Assembly: GCA_025618425.1 (NCBI GenBank)
Contig: CM046851.1
Location: 7,367,969-7,431,968, forward strand
Origin: Heliocidaris tuberculata
Taxonomy: Eukaryota > Echinodermata > Echinoidea > Camarodonta > Echinometridae
Direction of reading: 5' to 3'
Length of the DNA stretch: 64,000 nt
The notes below the pieces were generated by a model, which was given only the letters and a program-made list of their open reading frames with translations, was not told the DNA's origin and did no database searches. Shown here piece after piece: positions 49,311 through 62,529 of the stretch (within the stretch, counting starts at the first letter, position 1; each line of letters opens with the position of its first letter). The position numbers and the translations under genes are program-made.

Positions 49311-50139
49311 TCCTCTTTTAAACATATATCTAAGCATATCATAGCATGTTCCAGATCTGTCCATTGACACTGAATAGTCTGCTCATGCAATTAAGTAATC
49401 ATTACTTCTCAAGAGCAACATTTCATCCATATATGCAGTGGTTAGAATAGATAAGTTCTTGTAGGCAGTTATGAGTAAATGCCATCATCATGTAATGGTG
49501 GTTATTAGCATACCGACAACTTTGTCATGCTAATCATCATCATAGTCATCAGATACCCTTCATGTATTCAGACACCAAGGATCATTAATCTCGAGAAGCG
49601 AATTCAAGTAGTGAAGGAAAGAAAAAAAGAGATGCAGAAGCCAAGAGCAATTTTAAGTTTGGAAAGCCCGATGAAAGAGGAGCTCTGGAAAATTAGAGAG
49701 GAACTCTGGCAAAAAGAGAAGAGAAACATGCAAATTTGCTATGAGGAAATTTCTCTTTTTCTGTTGAAAGTAATAGAATAAACAGAGCTCTTAAGAACAA
49801 TTTTGTTCCCTTTTAAACTGAATTCAATTTGTACAGTTACATGTACTTGAATTTAGTTGTACTTGTAATAGCTGTACAGTCAAACCTATTTATAAAACCT
49901 GGGTGGTTGCTAAAGCTGATTTCACTAGAGGCCTGCTGGGTTGAGGGAATTCTGTACAAGATAGGCTCATGGTATCTGCAAAGCTACAAGCAAAATACTA
50001 ATCAGAACTCTGGCGTATTGTCTTGGATACAATGCACAAGAATACGTTGCATAAAGACTGGGACAGGGAAAATTGAATGGTGAAGTGCACCTCATTTGTC
50101 CGATCATATCGGGATCACTTTTGCCTGATCAATTTTTTT

Positions 50140-50713
50140 GTCCCCGCCGAACGAAGTTCGCGAGGGGACTATGAAACGGGCTCCGTTCGTGTGTGCGTGT
50201 GTGTGTGTGTGTGTCCGTCCGTCCGTCCGTCCGTCCGTCTGTCCGTGTGTGCTCAAATGTTAGAAAATGCTACTTCTCCGTCATTTCTTGGCCGATTTTG
50301 ATTCTGATTGTTTTATCTGATAGGGCTGGGTGGGGGCTTCCAAACTTCTACACAGAATTTTGAAATTCATTAATTATGCAAATTTATTCAAAATTGACGA
50401 AAAATGCTACTTCTCCTCTATTTCACATCGGATTTTGATTCCGATTGTTTTATCTGATAGGGCTGGGTGGGGGCTTCCAAACTTCTACACAGAATTTTGA
50501 AATTCATTATTCATGCAAATTTATGCAAATTTATTCAAAATGGCTGAAGGTTCATAATGTTTTCATGTTTTATATTTCAGTTGTATACATGCATTGTTGG
50601 TATTCTCTTCTTTTGCATGCAGTAACATTATTATTTTATTCAATAAAGTTTTTCACTGAAGTTTTAAGGTTCAGGCTAGTTAATTTCCACAGATCTGCAC
50701 TTCCGGCGGGGAC
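50140..50713 (+). mobile_element. Element bounded by GTCCCCGCCG / CGGCGGGGAC
   Basis: Perfect 10-bp inverted termini. Inside are gaacgaagttcgcgagggga, a GTGTG/GTCC-repeat tract (about 50189-50250), and two direct copies of a 137-bp unit that starts aaaatgctacttctcc at 50264 and 50401. There is no transposase reading frame. The layout resembles a non-autonomous DNA element. Confidence 0.75.
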
Positions 50714-50855
50714 ATTTATTACGCATTGCGTAATTTACTCATTCACTTGTTTTTCAAATAATTTTGACAAGATTAAGAAGGTAGACTGCAGGTAATGAGT
50801 GGCAGATTGGAGTGTATTAAACAGAATAGTCCGGTGGACTAGACAGTATACATCC

Positions 50856-50936
50856 TCAGCTGAGAGCCAGAAGGGCTTTAACTCATACATGTATGCTTTT
50901 ATGTAGATTTAACACCTTTCTGGCTCTCAACAGAGG
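50856..50936. mobile_element. Hairpin MITE, GAGAGCC family
   Basis: The arms tcagctgagagccagaaggg and ctttctggctctcaacagag enclose ctttaactcat and tagatttaacac. Confidence 0.8.
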
Positions 50937-51554
50937 TTATATGGAGGTTTTGGTGTGCATGCTCATGGAGAGGCTTTTGATGGTGAATTGGCCTTCAGAT
51001 GTGGAACATGGCCTTAAGTGATTAATGCGATTCATTAGAATGGTTGCAAGTGATGATAAAATATGTGATAGAATGATTCTTCTTGTGTGCCTGACAGAGC
51101 ATTAGCAGGGATCTTTACATGAATTCTCCTTTGATAATTATTCTGTTAGAAACAACAGTTTCGTTGAGGTATGTAACTATTTAGAGACGTAAGAAGAAGA
51201 TTATCAAAAATGAAAAAAAAAAATGTATTCAGTACAAGTATAACTATATAAATATGCATTTTTCCAAACTAAATTTGAATCTTCTTCTGATCATGAATCG
51301 AACTGAACATGTTGTAGCCATTGCTTGTAATAGTAAACAATTTAGTAATAGTGATTCCTTATAGCTGTCTGAATTCATTGACAAGAGTAGCAAGAGTAGA
51401 ATAGAGACATGCTTCTTCTAACTGAACTGAACTCTGTCGAAGGTTAGTACATTGGAAAGGTATTGATCACACTGGAGCTATGGCTTCACTCTTCATCCCG
51501 TGTAGGGAGGTTCAGGTCAAGGCCTTCCGAACTAATATTAATATGTGTTACTTC

Positions 51555-51722
51555 AGCTCTCCTCTCTCTCCTTCTCCCTCTCTCTCACTCTCGATCTCTT
51601 TCTTTTTCTCTTGCGCTCTCCCTCTCTCTTTCTCTCTCTCCACATCTCTCTCTCTCTCTTTTCCTTCCCATCTCTCTTTCTTCCCCCTCTCTCCCTTTCT
51701 CTATCTTTCTCTCTCTCTTACA
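51555..51722. repeat. CT-rich low-complexity tract
   Basis: Tandem ctctctc, ttctctt and ccctctc words. The Leu/Ser-rich frames are artefacts. Confidence 0.92.
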
Positions 51723-52389
51723 TTTGCTCTAGCAGGATGATCAATAAGTGACCATTTTTAGTCGTGCACTGTGGAATATTGATATGTTTACGAGGAGCAG
51801 AGGCAAAGAGGAACATATATTACCGACATGTTGATGTAGCATGCTCCCTCATGCACTGTGGGTTTCATATGGTAGTGATGGCATGATACAGTACTTGTCC
51901 AATCGTTTATGATATGATAAGATAAAGGGAAAGAGAGATAAAGAGAGAAGCACAGATTGAAAGATGATCTTCTTTTTTTTAAAGCAAAAGAATGAAGGAA
52001 GACAACTCAAAAGTAGTCATGGTCATTGTAAATAAAGTGCCACTTGAAGTAGAGTTATCACTCTATGATTACTTCAATTCATTTCAATTTCGGTTCTGTT
52101 ATAAAAAGTACATGAAAGTACATAAAAAGTCCAAAGATTAAAATTGTCATATTTACAGTAAAATACAACAAATATGAAAGAAGCTTATGAACATGCAAAA
52201 TATCATTAACAAATAAAAAAGGATTTAACACATTTGATCATAATAAAAATGATGAAGAAGTATATATCAAACAAATTTTACAAAAGTATTGGTACAGTAA
52301 AAAGGAAAATTGTGTTTTCAAAGAAGCATGTGTTTAATAAATCAGGTAAAGTGTAATTCTAATAACAAATATGTATAATAACTATATGT

Positions 52390-52870
52390 ACTACTACTAC
52401 ACGTACTACTACTGCTACTGCTACTGCGGCTACTGCTACTGTGGCTACTGCTGCTGCTACTGCTACTGCTACTGCTACTGCTACTGCTACTGCTACTGTG
52501 GCTACTGCTGCTGCTACTGCTACTGCTACTGCTACTGCTACTGCTACTGCTACTGCTACTGCAACTGCTACTGCTACTGCTACTGCTACTGCTGCTGCTA
52601 CTGCTGCTGCTACTGCTACTGCAACTGCTACTGCTACTGCAACTGTTACTCCTACTCCTACTGCTACTGCTACTCCTACTCCTACTGCTGCTGCTGCTGC
52701 TGCTACTGCTACTGCTACTGCTACTGCTACTGCTACTGCAACTGCTACTGCAACTGCTACTGCTACTGCTACTACTACTGCTAGTGCTAGTGCTAGTGCT
52801 AGTGCTAGTGCTAGTGCTACTGCTACTACTACTCCTACTCCTACTACTCCTACTTTTTCTGCTGCTGCTT
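52390..52870. repeat. CTACTG hexanucleotide array (~480 bp)
   Basis: Tandem ctactg/ctgctg/caactg units, with a local gctagt subarray at 52780-52815 and cctact units at the edges. All frames are open for long stretches (Ala-Thr or Cys-Tyr runs), which is a consequence of the repeat and not evidence of a gene. Confidence 0.95.
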
Positions 52871-53629
52871 CTGCTGCCTCTACAGACACATTGAGAATGC
52901 GAGGGAATGCTTCCAAAACAGGAAAAAGATTTTTGTTTTAAAACTTCATTTTAAACACTGACTGGGGGAAAGAAAAAAAAAATAGTTTGATATTGTCTCT
53001 GTATTTTAAATGTATGATTTGAAGAGTGTGGATAATCGTTATAACCCATTCTCAACCGTTAGTACTCCGCTCACTTATTGGATCAGCAATGGTCTATGAG
53101 GAAGTAATGATGGGTTACACATGTAAAGACTCAATAGTCATTTGAACTAATGATAATGTCTGGATGATATTCAATAGTTTTTTCACTGTTATCCTTTAAA
53201 TTCCAGTATTGCATGTGAAACTGCTCCTTGATTTGTTGAGACACTAAAGAAAATGATAATGATAATTATGTTATTGGATTCTTGTATATATATATATATA
53301 TATATAGCACCCATAGCAGTCATGCTTGACACTTGTGGTGCTTTAGTTTATACAGAATGGATGTATTGTAATGGAAATGATGAATAAGTATCATTAGAGA
53401 AGGAAAATTGAAGATTTTTTTTTTTTTGATACAGAAATTAAAAACATTGCTCACCAATGATATCCTTTAATAATGTAGAGTGGTTTTAGTGTCTTGGTGT
53501 ACATAACGATCTATAGCACATCTTGACTTTGCTCCAAGCAAGTGGTGCATGTTCTTATGAATTATTCATCTTCAACAGTTCGTCTTTCCGCTTTCTCCTT
53601 TATCAATTCTCTCTTCTTCACACTTAGCA

Positions 53630-54100
53630 TATTGCTCTCTCTCTCTTTCTCTCTCTCTCTCTACCTATCTCTAGTTGATGTACTTTTTCCCCTTGAAATA
53701 CCCTCTCTCTCTTTCTCTCTTGCTCTCTCTCTCTTTACCTGTTTCCTGTTTTTCTACCTCTTTCCCCTTTTTTTTCTCTTCATTTCCTTCTCTGTTTCCC
53801 CTTCTTCATCTCTTTTATATGTCACTCTCCCTTCTCCAATGATTATTCCCTTTCCTTTTAATACTCTGTCAATCTTTCTCTACCACTTTTCCTTCCCACT
53901 CCCCACCCCACCCCATCAGTCACCCACTCCTTCTTTCTATCTTGTTTACTCTCTTTATCTTTCTCCCCTTCTCTCTCTCTCTCTCTCTCCTCCCCTTCTC
54001 TCTCTCTCTCTCTCTGTCTTCCCCTTCTCTCTCTCTCTTTCTCCTCTCTTGCTCTCTCTCTCTCTGTCTCTCTCTTTCATCCTCTATCCCTTTCTTCCTG
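53630..54100. repeat. CT-rich low-complexity tract
   Basis: Roughly 470 bp of ctctct and tttctc words, including several runs of ten or more CT units. The 219-codon Ser/Leu/Phe frame across it is not supported as coding. Confidence 0.9.
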
Positions 54101-55079
54101 TCTCTAGTATTCTCCCTCAAAGAGGCCATTATAATGAGCTGTCACGATTGCGCCAGGAATTATTTTTAGATGGGGGCAGATATGAAAACATAAATTTGTA
54201 AATGAGTGCTGCATCTGCAACGTATTTTACTGGCCACGTAAAAGTATTTGACCTTTGCGGACTCAAAACACTGGAGGGAACAGCAACGTATTTCTCTCCC
54301 TGAATATTGAATAGAGGATCATGTGCATGAATAAAGTGAGATCTTATCCAAGAGATAAACAGATTAAATGTGTGGCCAAAATAAACCTTATTTTTCCTTG
54401 ATATAGTGAATGGCAAGTGTTTACACAGTGATAAAAAAAGACTGGTTAAAAACCACATTTGAAACATAATTTGGATAAACTGTCTTCATTAGGTTTATTG
54501 TGTTTATATTTAAATTACTCTTTCACTAATCATTCCTTGCCAGAATCATTCAATAAGGAGTAATTTTAGCAATTGGTTATTTTAAGTTTATGTATGCTAA
54601 CTGTTTGAGTAGCATTTACAATGCTTTCCAAATAGATGATTGTAGCCAGACAATTTTATCAGTGGACAAATATTTCTTGCTAGTGCTTTTAATGTTGTTG
54701 TATAATGTTCAAAAGGAAATCTGAAAACAATTTTTTCCCTTCAAATTGCAAGAATTTCATCTGCATAGCTCTCACCATTCAGGTTATACAAGTATACCTC
54801 TGCACCCACATGCATGCTCAAAGGCATGGAGGTATGTGTATACCCCTTCAAAATATTCTTATGGGAATATAATGAGCGAGAGACGGCGTACGTAGCCCAA
54901 ATTCTCGGTTCCATTATGTACAGATGGGAAATGGGAAAGAAACTGTCTGCTTTATTTTAGCAGGATGGCAAAAGATGTCATCAATATTTTGCGTGTTTGG
55001 GAGATGTAGCCGTGTTTGCTCTCTGTAATGGGCTGATCAAGTTGCCCACCTAGCTACCGCTGTTCAAATAAATCTCTCT

Positions 55080-56010
55080 CCCCTAGACCTCTCCTGGGCT
55101 CACACCCATATCGTAGCTGGACTCGTTGAAGAAAGTACAGCTTGTCTCAAGATACAGGCTAGTTGTCATTTCTTGAATATGACATACAATATACATGTAT
55201 AGAGCACTGTCACTGCATGTTGGAGGTGTTTACTCCTGGTTGATGCTGAAGACTACTAAATGCCTAGGCTCACACCTACATCGTAGCTGGACTCATTGAA
55301 GAAAGTACAACTTGTCTTGAGGTACAGGCTGGTTGTCATTTCTTGTCATTTGACATATGATATAGAGAGCACTGGCACTGCATTTTTAACCCTTTCAGGA
55401 CAGGAATTATTTATGGGCTAAATTGATCACATTTTGATCTTCAAATTGGCAACAATAATATTTTTCTTTTAGTGCTACATGGTTCTAATAAGGTGTAATG
55501 TCTTTGAAAATAATACACATGGTTAGGAATTTTGTCAAGAAGTTGAAAAAATTGCCAATTTTGATAAAAAATAAGGATTTTGACTCTCTCAGTGTGTTGC
55601 CAATTTAAGGATTTTAAAAGTTATTCTCCTTTTTAAAATTCCTGGTGTCAAACACAATATGGTTATGCAACAAAAATGGACACAGTGTGTGCAGAATTTT
55701 TTGCTCTTTCTACTCTTGCATCTGGTATATTTTTTTGAGCTCTGAATCAAAAGTTATTGAACCAAACCACAAAATGTGGTCAATTGTCTCGAAAGGGTTA
55801 AGGTGTAAATGCCTTCTGGTTTGAGCTCAGGACTAGTAAAGCTACATGTAGTCATTTGAAACTGTATTTGTAATTTCTTGCTTGTGACATATGATAAAGA
55901 GAGCAATGTCATTGCAGCTTTAAGGTATAAACTCCTGTAAGTTGTATTTTAAGACTAACATAGCTGGGATTGAAATGGAGACCGGTTCAAAATCGAAATT
56001 CTATATAGAG
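55080..56010. repeat. Minisatellite, ~170-bp unit, interrupted by a TTAA MITE
   Basis: Units at 55087 and 55262 share ggctcacacc-atatcgtagc, tagctggactc-ttgaagaaa and ggttgtcatttcttg. Diverged units continue after the MITE at 55802 and 55920 (gacatatgataaagagagca, ataaactcctg). Confidence 0.8.
55386..55801 (-). mobile_element. TTAA-bounded (piggyBac-like) MITE, copy D, in a minisatellite
   Basis: 416 bp, from TTAACCCTTTCAGGACAGGA to attgtctcgaaagggTTAA, in the same orientation as copy C. Its flanks ggcactgcattt and ggtgtaaatgcc belong to one interrupted minisatellite unit. A later unit has gcagctttaaggtataaact uninterrupted. Confidence 0.88.
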
Positions 56011-56648
56011 AGTACAGTCACTGAATGAAGCCTTTTTTATTTACAACGTATGTAATAAAGAGTATTCAAACACATCCAGAGAAACACTTAATTACAACAA
56101 AAACAACAACGATACATTGCCACTTCAGGCACTACTTAACTTTTTATGATGCATTTTTCAAAAATTAGTCCTTAAGTTTAAAGGACAGCTCTAAAAAAAG
56201 ATGTCTTCCAGTAATTTATTATAGCAAAGATTACAGCAAATTTTTCTCAGTTTCACTTTGTCTTTTCATGCAAGGCAGACACAAAAAATCACTTCTAATA
56301 TCAGTTTCTTACTTCTTGCTCAATACAGTTTGGTACATTGAAGCTTGCTTTCTATTGCTGTTTAGATGCCTAACAATGAGAGTAATGTACCATATCAAAT
56401 TTAATATTTGTAATAAGGATTAACATTCACAGGCAACCATCCCGTGAAGGGTTTTGTGGCTACATGTATTACAAAAACCACAAATGTGTAATGCAGTCAT
56501 GCCTGAAATATGTGGTAAATTGCACTGTAATACAGGGACAGTTTTGCTAGAAATAAAACTTTTACATATATGCAATTTCATTGACTGAGTTAGTGAGGTT
56601 TTAGACATTTGCTAATTTCCAGTCAATTAAAAAAAAATATAATGATTG

Positions 56649-56726
56649 ACTGCTGAGAGCCAGAGGAGTGTTGATTCTGTGTTAGTTTATATGAGTTAAT
56701 GCCCTTCTGGCCTTCAAAACACAATT
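56649..56726. mobile_element. Hairpin MITE, GAGAGCC family
   Basis: The left arm gactgctgagagccagagga and right arm aatgcccttctggccttcaa flank the loop ctgtgttagtttatatgagt. Confidence 0.75.
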
Positions 56727-56729
56727 TTC

Positions 56730-57770
56730 TGTTTTCTGTACTATACATTTTATTTTATAATACCTATGACAAGATTATTACATTATCATGTGTCTGGTGG
56801 AAAGACATGAACACAAATTTGGGCCAAAGTTTCAAATTTGTGCTTTTGTATTGAAAATGTAGATAAATAATTTGGAGAAGTAACTTATTACTGTCAAAAT
56901 AGACAGCACACAAATAGATTTGTGTTATGTAGATAATGTCAAAGACAGGTAAAACCTTTAAAATGCAATTTCCTTGAAATATACATCAGCTGTTTGTGCA
57001 TCCATTTGCGCGCTTCTGTCGGGCACTCAGTAAAAAAAATCAAGCTTTCTGTTTTTTCTTCAGTGTGTAGTACAGTAGCAGCATTACTACATTTATTAGT
57101 TGCATCAGTCTTATGTGCTTACTTGAAGTGATGCATTTTGTAATTGGATTACTGCAAATGCAACGATAGATAGTATCATTCCTAGACCTAGAGATAATAG
57201 TGATTAAATACATCCTGTCCTAGTCTATTTTTAATCAAACTTTATCTATCATAACTAATCATTTATAGACCTAATAGGTGATCACAAAGAGATGAAAACA
57301 GAAGTATATATGATATACCAAACGCTTTCAAAAAAATGATGGCAGATTGATTTTCACTTGGGAAACCAGGGTCTGGATGTCTCAGACTAGACCTTTTCTA
57401 CCGTCTTTTCTAGTTCTGCATTTTTAGTGTTCGAAAGCCACAAACCTCCAGGTAATAAATATCACTTAACACTTTAATCCGTGCTTGATCGCATGCTATT
57501 GCATTTCAGTTTGATTAGCTCTCTGCTTTTAACTGTGATTATGTTTCAGTTTAATCTCCCTCCGAATGTTTGCGGAAAAGATGGATTCGGCCGCCCCCAA
57601 AGTTGTATAAATCAATCTATATTGATTGGAATGCTCCAACTACTTCTATGGCATACGATGCTGGGATGACTGCATGCATAAAACCAGGGAATAATTGTGT
57701 CCAACCCCCCATGGAAGGCCAATAGTAATGCGTTATTATGTCATGTATCCCGCTTTGATGTTGATTTATT
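56730..57770. other. Non-coding sequence, no feature recognised
   Basis: Unique-looking AT-rich sequence between a hairpin MITE and the minisatellite. No gene recognised. Confidence 0.45.
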
Positions 57771-57774
57771 TAAT

Positions 57775-58620
57775 TGAGTTATCTGTTGAAGATGTGAACT
57801 GGTTGCTCTCTGTCATGAATGTGAACAGCCCCGTACATTTTCATAGTATTCTTGCCAATGCTATTTGCACATAGATGTAGGATAAGTGTCCATTCACACT
57901 TGGATTTATTCATTGAGTTATCTGCAGAAGATGTGAGCAGCCTTGTACATTTTTTATGGTAGTGTACACTATGCTCTGTTCACATATGCAGGGGGCTTCA
58001 GAAATATCAACTTGCCCTATTTCATTGAGTTATCTATAGAAGATGTGAAATGATTGCACTCTGTTATTAATTATGAACAGCCTCATACATTTCATAGTAT
58101 TCTTAGCAATGCTCTTTTCATATAAAGTATGTAGAGTGCTACAGTATTGAGTCACATTTGGATTTATTCAATCAAGTTACTTGCAGAAGAAGTGAACTGG
58201 TTGAACTCTGTCATCTATGTGAACAGCCTTGTACATTTTTCATGGTATTGGAATCTGTGCTCTGCTCACATATGTAGGGTTTTTAAAACTTAAAGTTACA
58301 CTTGTCCTATTTCATTGAGTTATCTGTAGAAGGTACGAACTGATTGCACCCTGTTATTAATGAGAACAGCCTCATTCATTTTTTATGGTATTTAACGCAA
58401 TGCTCTGTTCACATATGTCCGATTCTGCAAACATGTTACATCTACAGAAGATGTTACCTGATTGCTCTTTATCATTGTGAACAGCTTCATAAACTTTCCA
58501 TAGTGTTCTTGCAGATGCTCTGTTCACATATGTAGGGAGCTGCAGACATGTCAGTTCATATCTACAGAAGATGTGAACTGATTGTGTTTTGTTATTAATG
58601 TGGAGCCTTATGCATTTTAT
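57775..58620. repeat. Degenerate minisatellite, ~120-145-bp unit, seven copies
   Basis: Recurring gagttatctg.agaagatgtg followed by aactg.ttg.actctgtcat, gtgaacagcc, ttgtacattttt and gctctgttcacatatg. Starts are near 57775, 57915, 58025, 58172, 58315, 58440 and 58560. Confidence 0.82.
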
Positions 58621-59164
58621 TGAAAGGTAAGGGTTAATGCAATATCCGTGATTTCTGCTCTTATCTGTAGTAGATATGGACTTACTTAGTGCTTTTGCAT
58701 GAGAATGGAATTCATATACAGTTACACAAGGTCTAATTTATACATTGTTGAAATGACTCCCAAGTGGTTTACCATCTGTTGCATATTTTTTGACAGGTGG
58801 TCTTTAGGATACTTCCAGGATGTCAAGCTATAATCAGACATCAAATCTTTTGTCATGTTATATCACATACCAAGATCAAGGAAGTTATTGTTAAACATTG
58901 TAATGTGAAGATGTTATCCTCGAAACAAAAAAGTTTTTAACCCATTCATGAAAAGGGAACGAAAAGGAAATTCAAAATGCATATTAGCAGGTGTTGACAG
59001 AAACACTGCTCATTGTTTATGAATACTCTGCATGCCACACAAAAGGAGTATTTTTGCTGCAAGGGAACACAACAGCTCTTGATGAATTTATTAGATTTTC
59101 ACTTGATCACTCGCACGGTGTGTGGCTATCACATCTTAATGGAAAATGGCAGCTGATATTAGAT

Positions 59165-59515
59165 GTGCTCGGGAGGGGGAAAGATCCATCTTTCCCAGCC
59201 TGTCTCTGTAGGCTCTCTCTCCTGCCACACATGCACCAGGGAGATCATCCAGATGTTTGTAGTCTCTCAACTGTCCCCTGTCAGGATCAACGAGGAATCC
59301 AATTCGCAGTTTGTGTTTTCCTTGAGTTTAGATATAGAATCGAAACAGGTTGCAGAACTCCATGTAGGCTCCCTCCTGCAACATGCACACAGAGGATGTT
59401 GTCCAGATGTTGTAGTCTCTGAACTGTATCCTAACAGTGTTACCGCTGTGTCAGGGTCACCTCGTCCCTTTCACAGTTTGCATTTTCCTGGACTAGATAT
59501 AGAATTGAAACACAA
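59165..59515. repeat. Tandem duplication, ~165-170-bp unit
   Basis: The units tgtaggctctctctcctgcc (59207) and tgtaggctccctcctgcaac (59362) both continue through gatcatccagatgtt/ggatgttgtccagatgtt, gtagtctct-aactgt, cacagtttg and tagatatagaat. The 143-codon frames here arise from the duplication. Confidence 0.8.
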
Positions 59516-60470
59516 ATCATGGAATCATGCATATATGTCATATAATGGTTATTTCCATTGGACTTTAAAGATTATGATCTCTTTTCTAGCGTAATACAAA
59601 GCTTCTTTTTTTTTGGGGGGGGGGTCAATTGTATCATGTGCTTTCCATCTCCTGCATAGCTTAATCTGTTACTGAATAGATCAGAGAGGAATAGATTGTA
59701 GATCTGTTACTGTTTTTACATTATCCTTTTTTTCTCACTCAACACTCTTCAAAATGATCGGTCAATTTCAACTGATATCTCTGGCAGATATGTGTCTCCA
59801 TGACACCAAGCCTGCGGTCAGCTGGAATATACAAACCAAACTTCAAAAAAGAAAATATCAAAATCCTGCCCCCCCCCCCAATTAATTTGATTCAGTAAGA
59901 TGCCAGTGTAATTATTTATTTTTCACTATAATCCTGTTCAAGCTCAAAGCAACCATTGACCTAAGTGTTTCTTGACCCATCCATTAATGGAGTCTACAAG
60001 TGGCTGGTCAAGAAGACTACCCTTCCACCCACCCACAGGCTACAGTCACACTCCTATCCCTCTTCTTGATTAAATCGTTCCCGTTGGGAGCGAAGGAATA
60101 CAAGGAAGAGCAAAGAGAGAAAGAATAGCAGTTGGAGGGCTCTGCTCTCCCAGCGTGTTATCATTACGCACATTCAAAATAGATTAGCGCCTTGGTAGGA
60201 TCACGCAGTGGGCCGATAACGGCTCTGTGTACATAGATAGATGATGGGTATGTCATTAAACTATGAACAAATAATGCGAAGTGTATTCACCATATAATCT
60301 ATAAGATATTTGTTTTCCTGGCTCTACAAACCAGTGCAGCACTAAGCTTCATTCATACAGGATAAGGTAATCACCTCAAAGACAAAACAAAATAAAACAA
60401 AAAGTCACAGAAAAATAGAAAACATAAATATACTTTAATTCACATAACAGATGAGGGAGTACACATATAC

Positions 60471-60822
60471 GCTTTTTACACTTGGTTTTCTTAAACCCTG
60501 TACTATCCTTAACCCCGGACTATTTTTTGTTGTTGCTGTTCTCATTTGCAGTTTTAGTCCTGTACTACCTCCCTAGACAGAGCACTTAGCCCCACCTTTT
60601 TACATTTAGCCCCACCTTTGTGGGATTAACCCTGCTTTTTTCAGGGCTAAAATAATCCTGTACTATCTTGGAGTTAGCCTACTTTAGTAAAATGCAATGT
60701 GAACAGAAAGTGGGCTAAGCTTAATCCCGTATCATCGGTGGTGCTAAATCCTCATTTAAATTCTTGTTTAGCCCCACCAATGGTATGGGATTAAGCAAAA
60801 TTCTTGTGTTAAAAGCTTAATA
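60471..60822. mobile_element. Inverted-repeat element with repeated TTAGCCCCACC / TAATCCTG motifs
   Basis: The left end cgctttttacacttggtttt, then cttaaaccctgtactatcc, pairs with the right end catgggattaagcaaaattc then ttgtgttaaaagctt (with mismatches). The interior repeats 'ttagccccacctttttaca' type words. No ORF. Confidence 0.6.
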
Positions 60823-62525
60823 GGGGCCTTTGTTGCATGTAGCTACGTCTGTTTTTCATCGCCGATTCCCATTCATTCGCGTGTAAAATGCTTTTTTTTT
60901 TTGCTGTGACATTCTTTTGAAGAACTTCACGATGCTTTGTGTGAACAGTGTTTTTGGATGTGTCCTTGCCCTTTACTAGGTCTTCTGATTGGCTGCAGGA
61001 TGTAAAACCGGTCATGTTTCTTTTGGGAAAGAAGAATTAATTCATTATCGACATGTGAAAGTTAGATGAAAGAAGGCTGGATTGAGAAATAATTGATAAC
61101 CTGGTAGAGAGTTTACAAACTCCATCAAAGCTACAAATGTAGATTATTAAGGGGAGGAAACTTGCATCTGATGTGCGTTTCTTATTTCATGTTTAATCTA
61201 ATCTTAAGTGATACATTCAATTTTCTCATCAAATGAAATGTAATGCCCATAATGTAAGACACTCATGCGAATATTGTGACTGCAGTCGTCTTGGAAACGG
61301 TAATAATGATACTATTCTTAGGAGCTTCTGCATGAGTAAATCCCAGACTGCCTAAAATGAGAAAGTAGTAAAGAAGGCTGTAAAATTCCCTGTCATATTA
61401 TGATGTTTTCTGTGTCCCTTAATCAAGGCAATTTCTACTTAAAGTTTAGATAGTATTAGGAAGAGGTAAATGCACTCCTCAGAGTTCATTACACTGGAAG
61501 AAGATATGAGAGTTGCCAGGAATTTATACTATGGACTTTTTCCCTGAGTATTGCTTATCTTGAAAAGTGATAATGGAATTTTATTTCTAAAGAAATTGGC
61601 TGAAAGTGATTGTGACTTGCTGTTAATGAAATAGGTGGGTTGTTTGAACCAGCAAATTGCATGAATTTATAAGCAAGCTAACAAAAAAAAACTGCTTTAG
61701 ATTATGATTGAAGAGCACATTTCCCACTTGCTCATTGAAATAGACCATATTTTAAAGGTGATATTTAGATTTGGTTACTCCCTTTATAAATTTTTCGTCA
61801 GATTTCTTGGTTTTTTGTTGATAAATAGCAAGATACTAGTAATACTAAGATACTATGAAAATTTCACCTCCTAAAGTGAAATATTTTGCAAATGAGAGGT
61901 AAAAAATAATTTATATACCGGGCCAGGGATATAAACTCCCAACAACAGCAGCATGCACTATACACTATACGCGTGCAAAAACCTATGAGGATTATGTGTA
62001 TTCCACACACAGTGACACACAAGCTATCTCTAGGTGAAGCCCTAAGACTGTTGTGTGGGGAGCCATTGGGGTGGGTCCTAGCTAATGGCAGTATGTTTCC
62101 TTACAGATATTTACACTAAAACTCCCCGGAAATCATTGTTGGAATACCAAATGATCTTGTACAAACCTCCTTTGATACAAGGAGAACAACATGAGACAAT
62201 AATGAACACGTTTCTGTCCAATTTCCTTTTTGCTACCAAAACTGTCCATGAGCTTTCAGCATTTTGGTTGGGACTACTAGCAAAATTTCTTAATCTTTAT
62301 TTGACCATTACTGAGCTATTGTACAGTTTGTAGCAAAATTGTTTGTACGTTGTCTTGAACATTTAGTGTAAGATGTGTTAACTGGCCCTTGAGAAGTTGT
62401 TTTCTGTTGAAACCAGAACTCACGATTATGCATACTCTATGATCTCTTTTGAAGGGAGAGAGAAATGTGTAGCGTGCGACACCTTTCTCATGATATTTTA
62501 CTGCAGCAGTTTCTTTTAATGATTT
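60823..62525. other. Non-coding sequence, no gene recognised
   Basis: AT-rich. 61915-62060 has loose similarity to 1500-1660 in inverse orientation. The 82-codon frame at 62085 has no recognised domain. Confidence 0.45.
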
Positions 62526-62529
62526 ACGG

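Noticed and set aside
52359..52941. Long Ala-, Thr-Ala- and Cys-Tyr-rich open frames on both strands
   Set aside because: They are a direct product of the CTACTG hexanucleotide array, which has no stops in several frames. No start context, splice sites or domain.
53542..54201. 219-codon Ser/Leu/Phe-rich frame
   Set aside because: CT-rich low-complexity tract; no conserved domain or splice evidence.
57775..58620. Regularly spaced repeats considered as a CRISPR array
   Set aside because: Units are diverged and contiguous without uniform direct repeats and unique spacers, and the genome is eukaryotic.
58991..59594. Two 143-codon frames
   Set aside because: Explained by a ~165-bp tandem duplication; no similarity to known domains.
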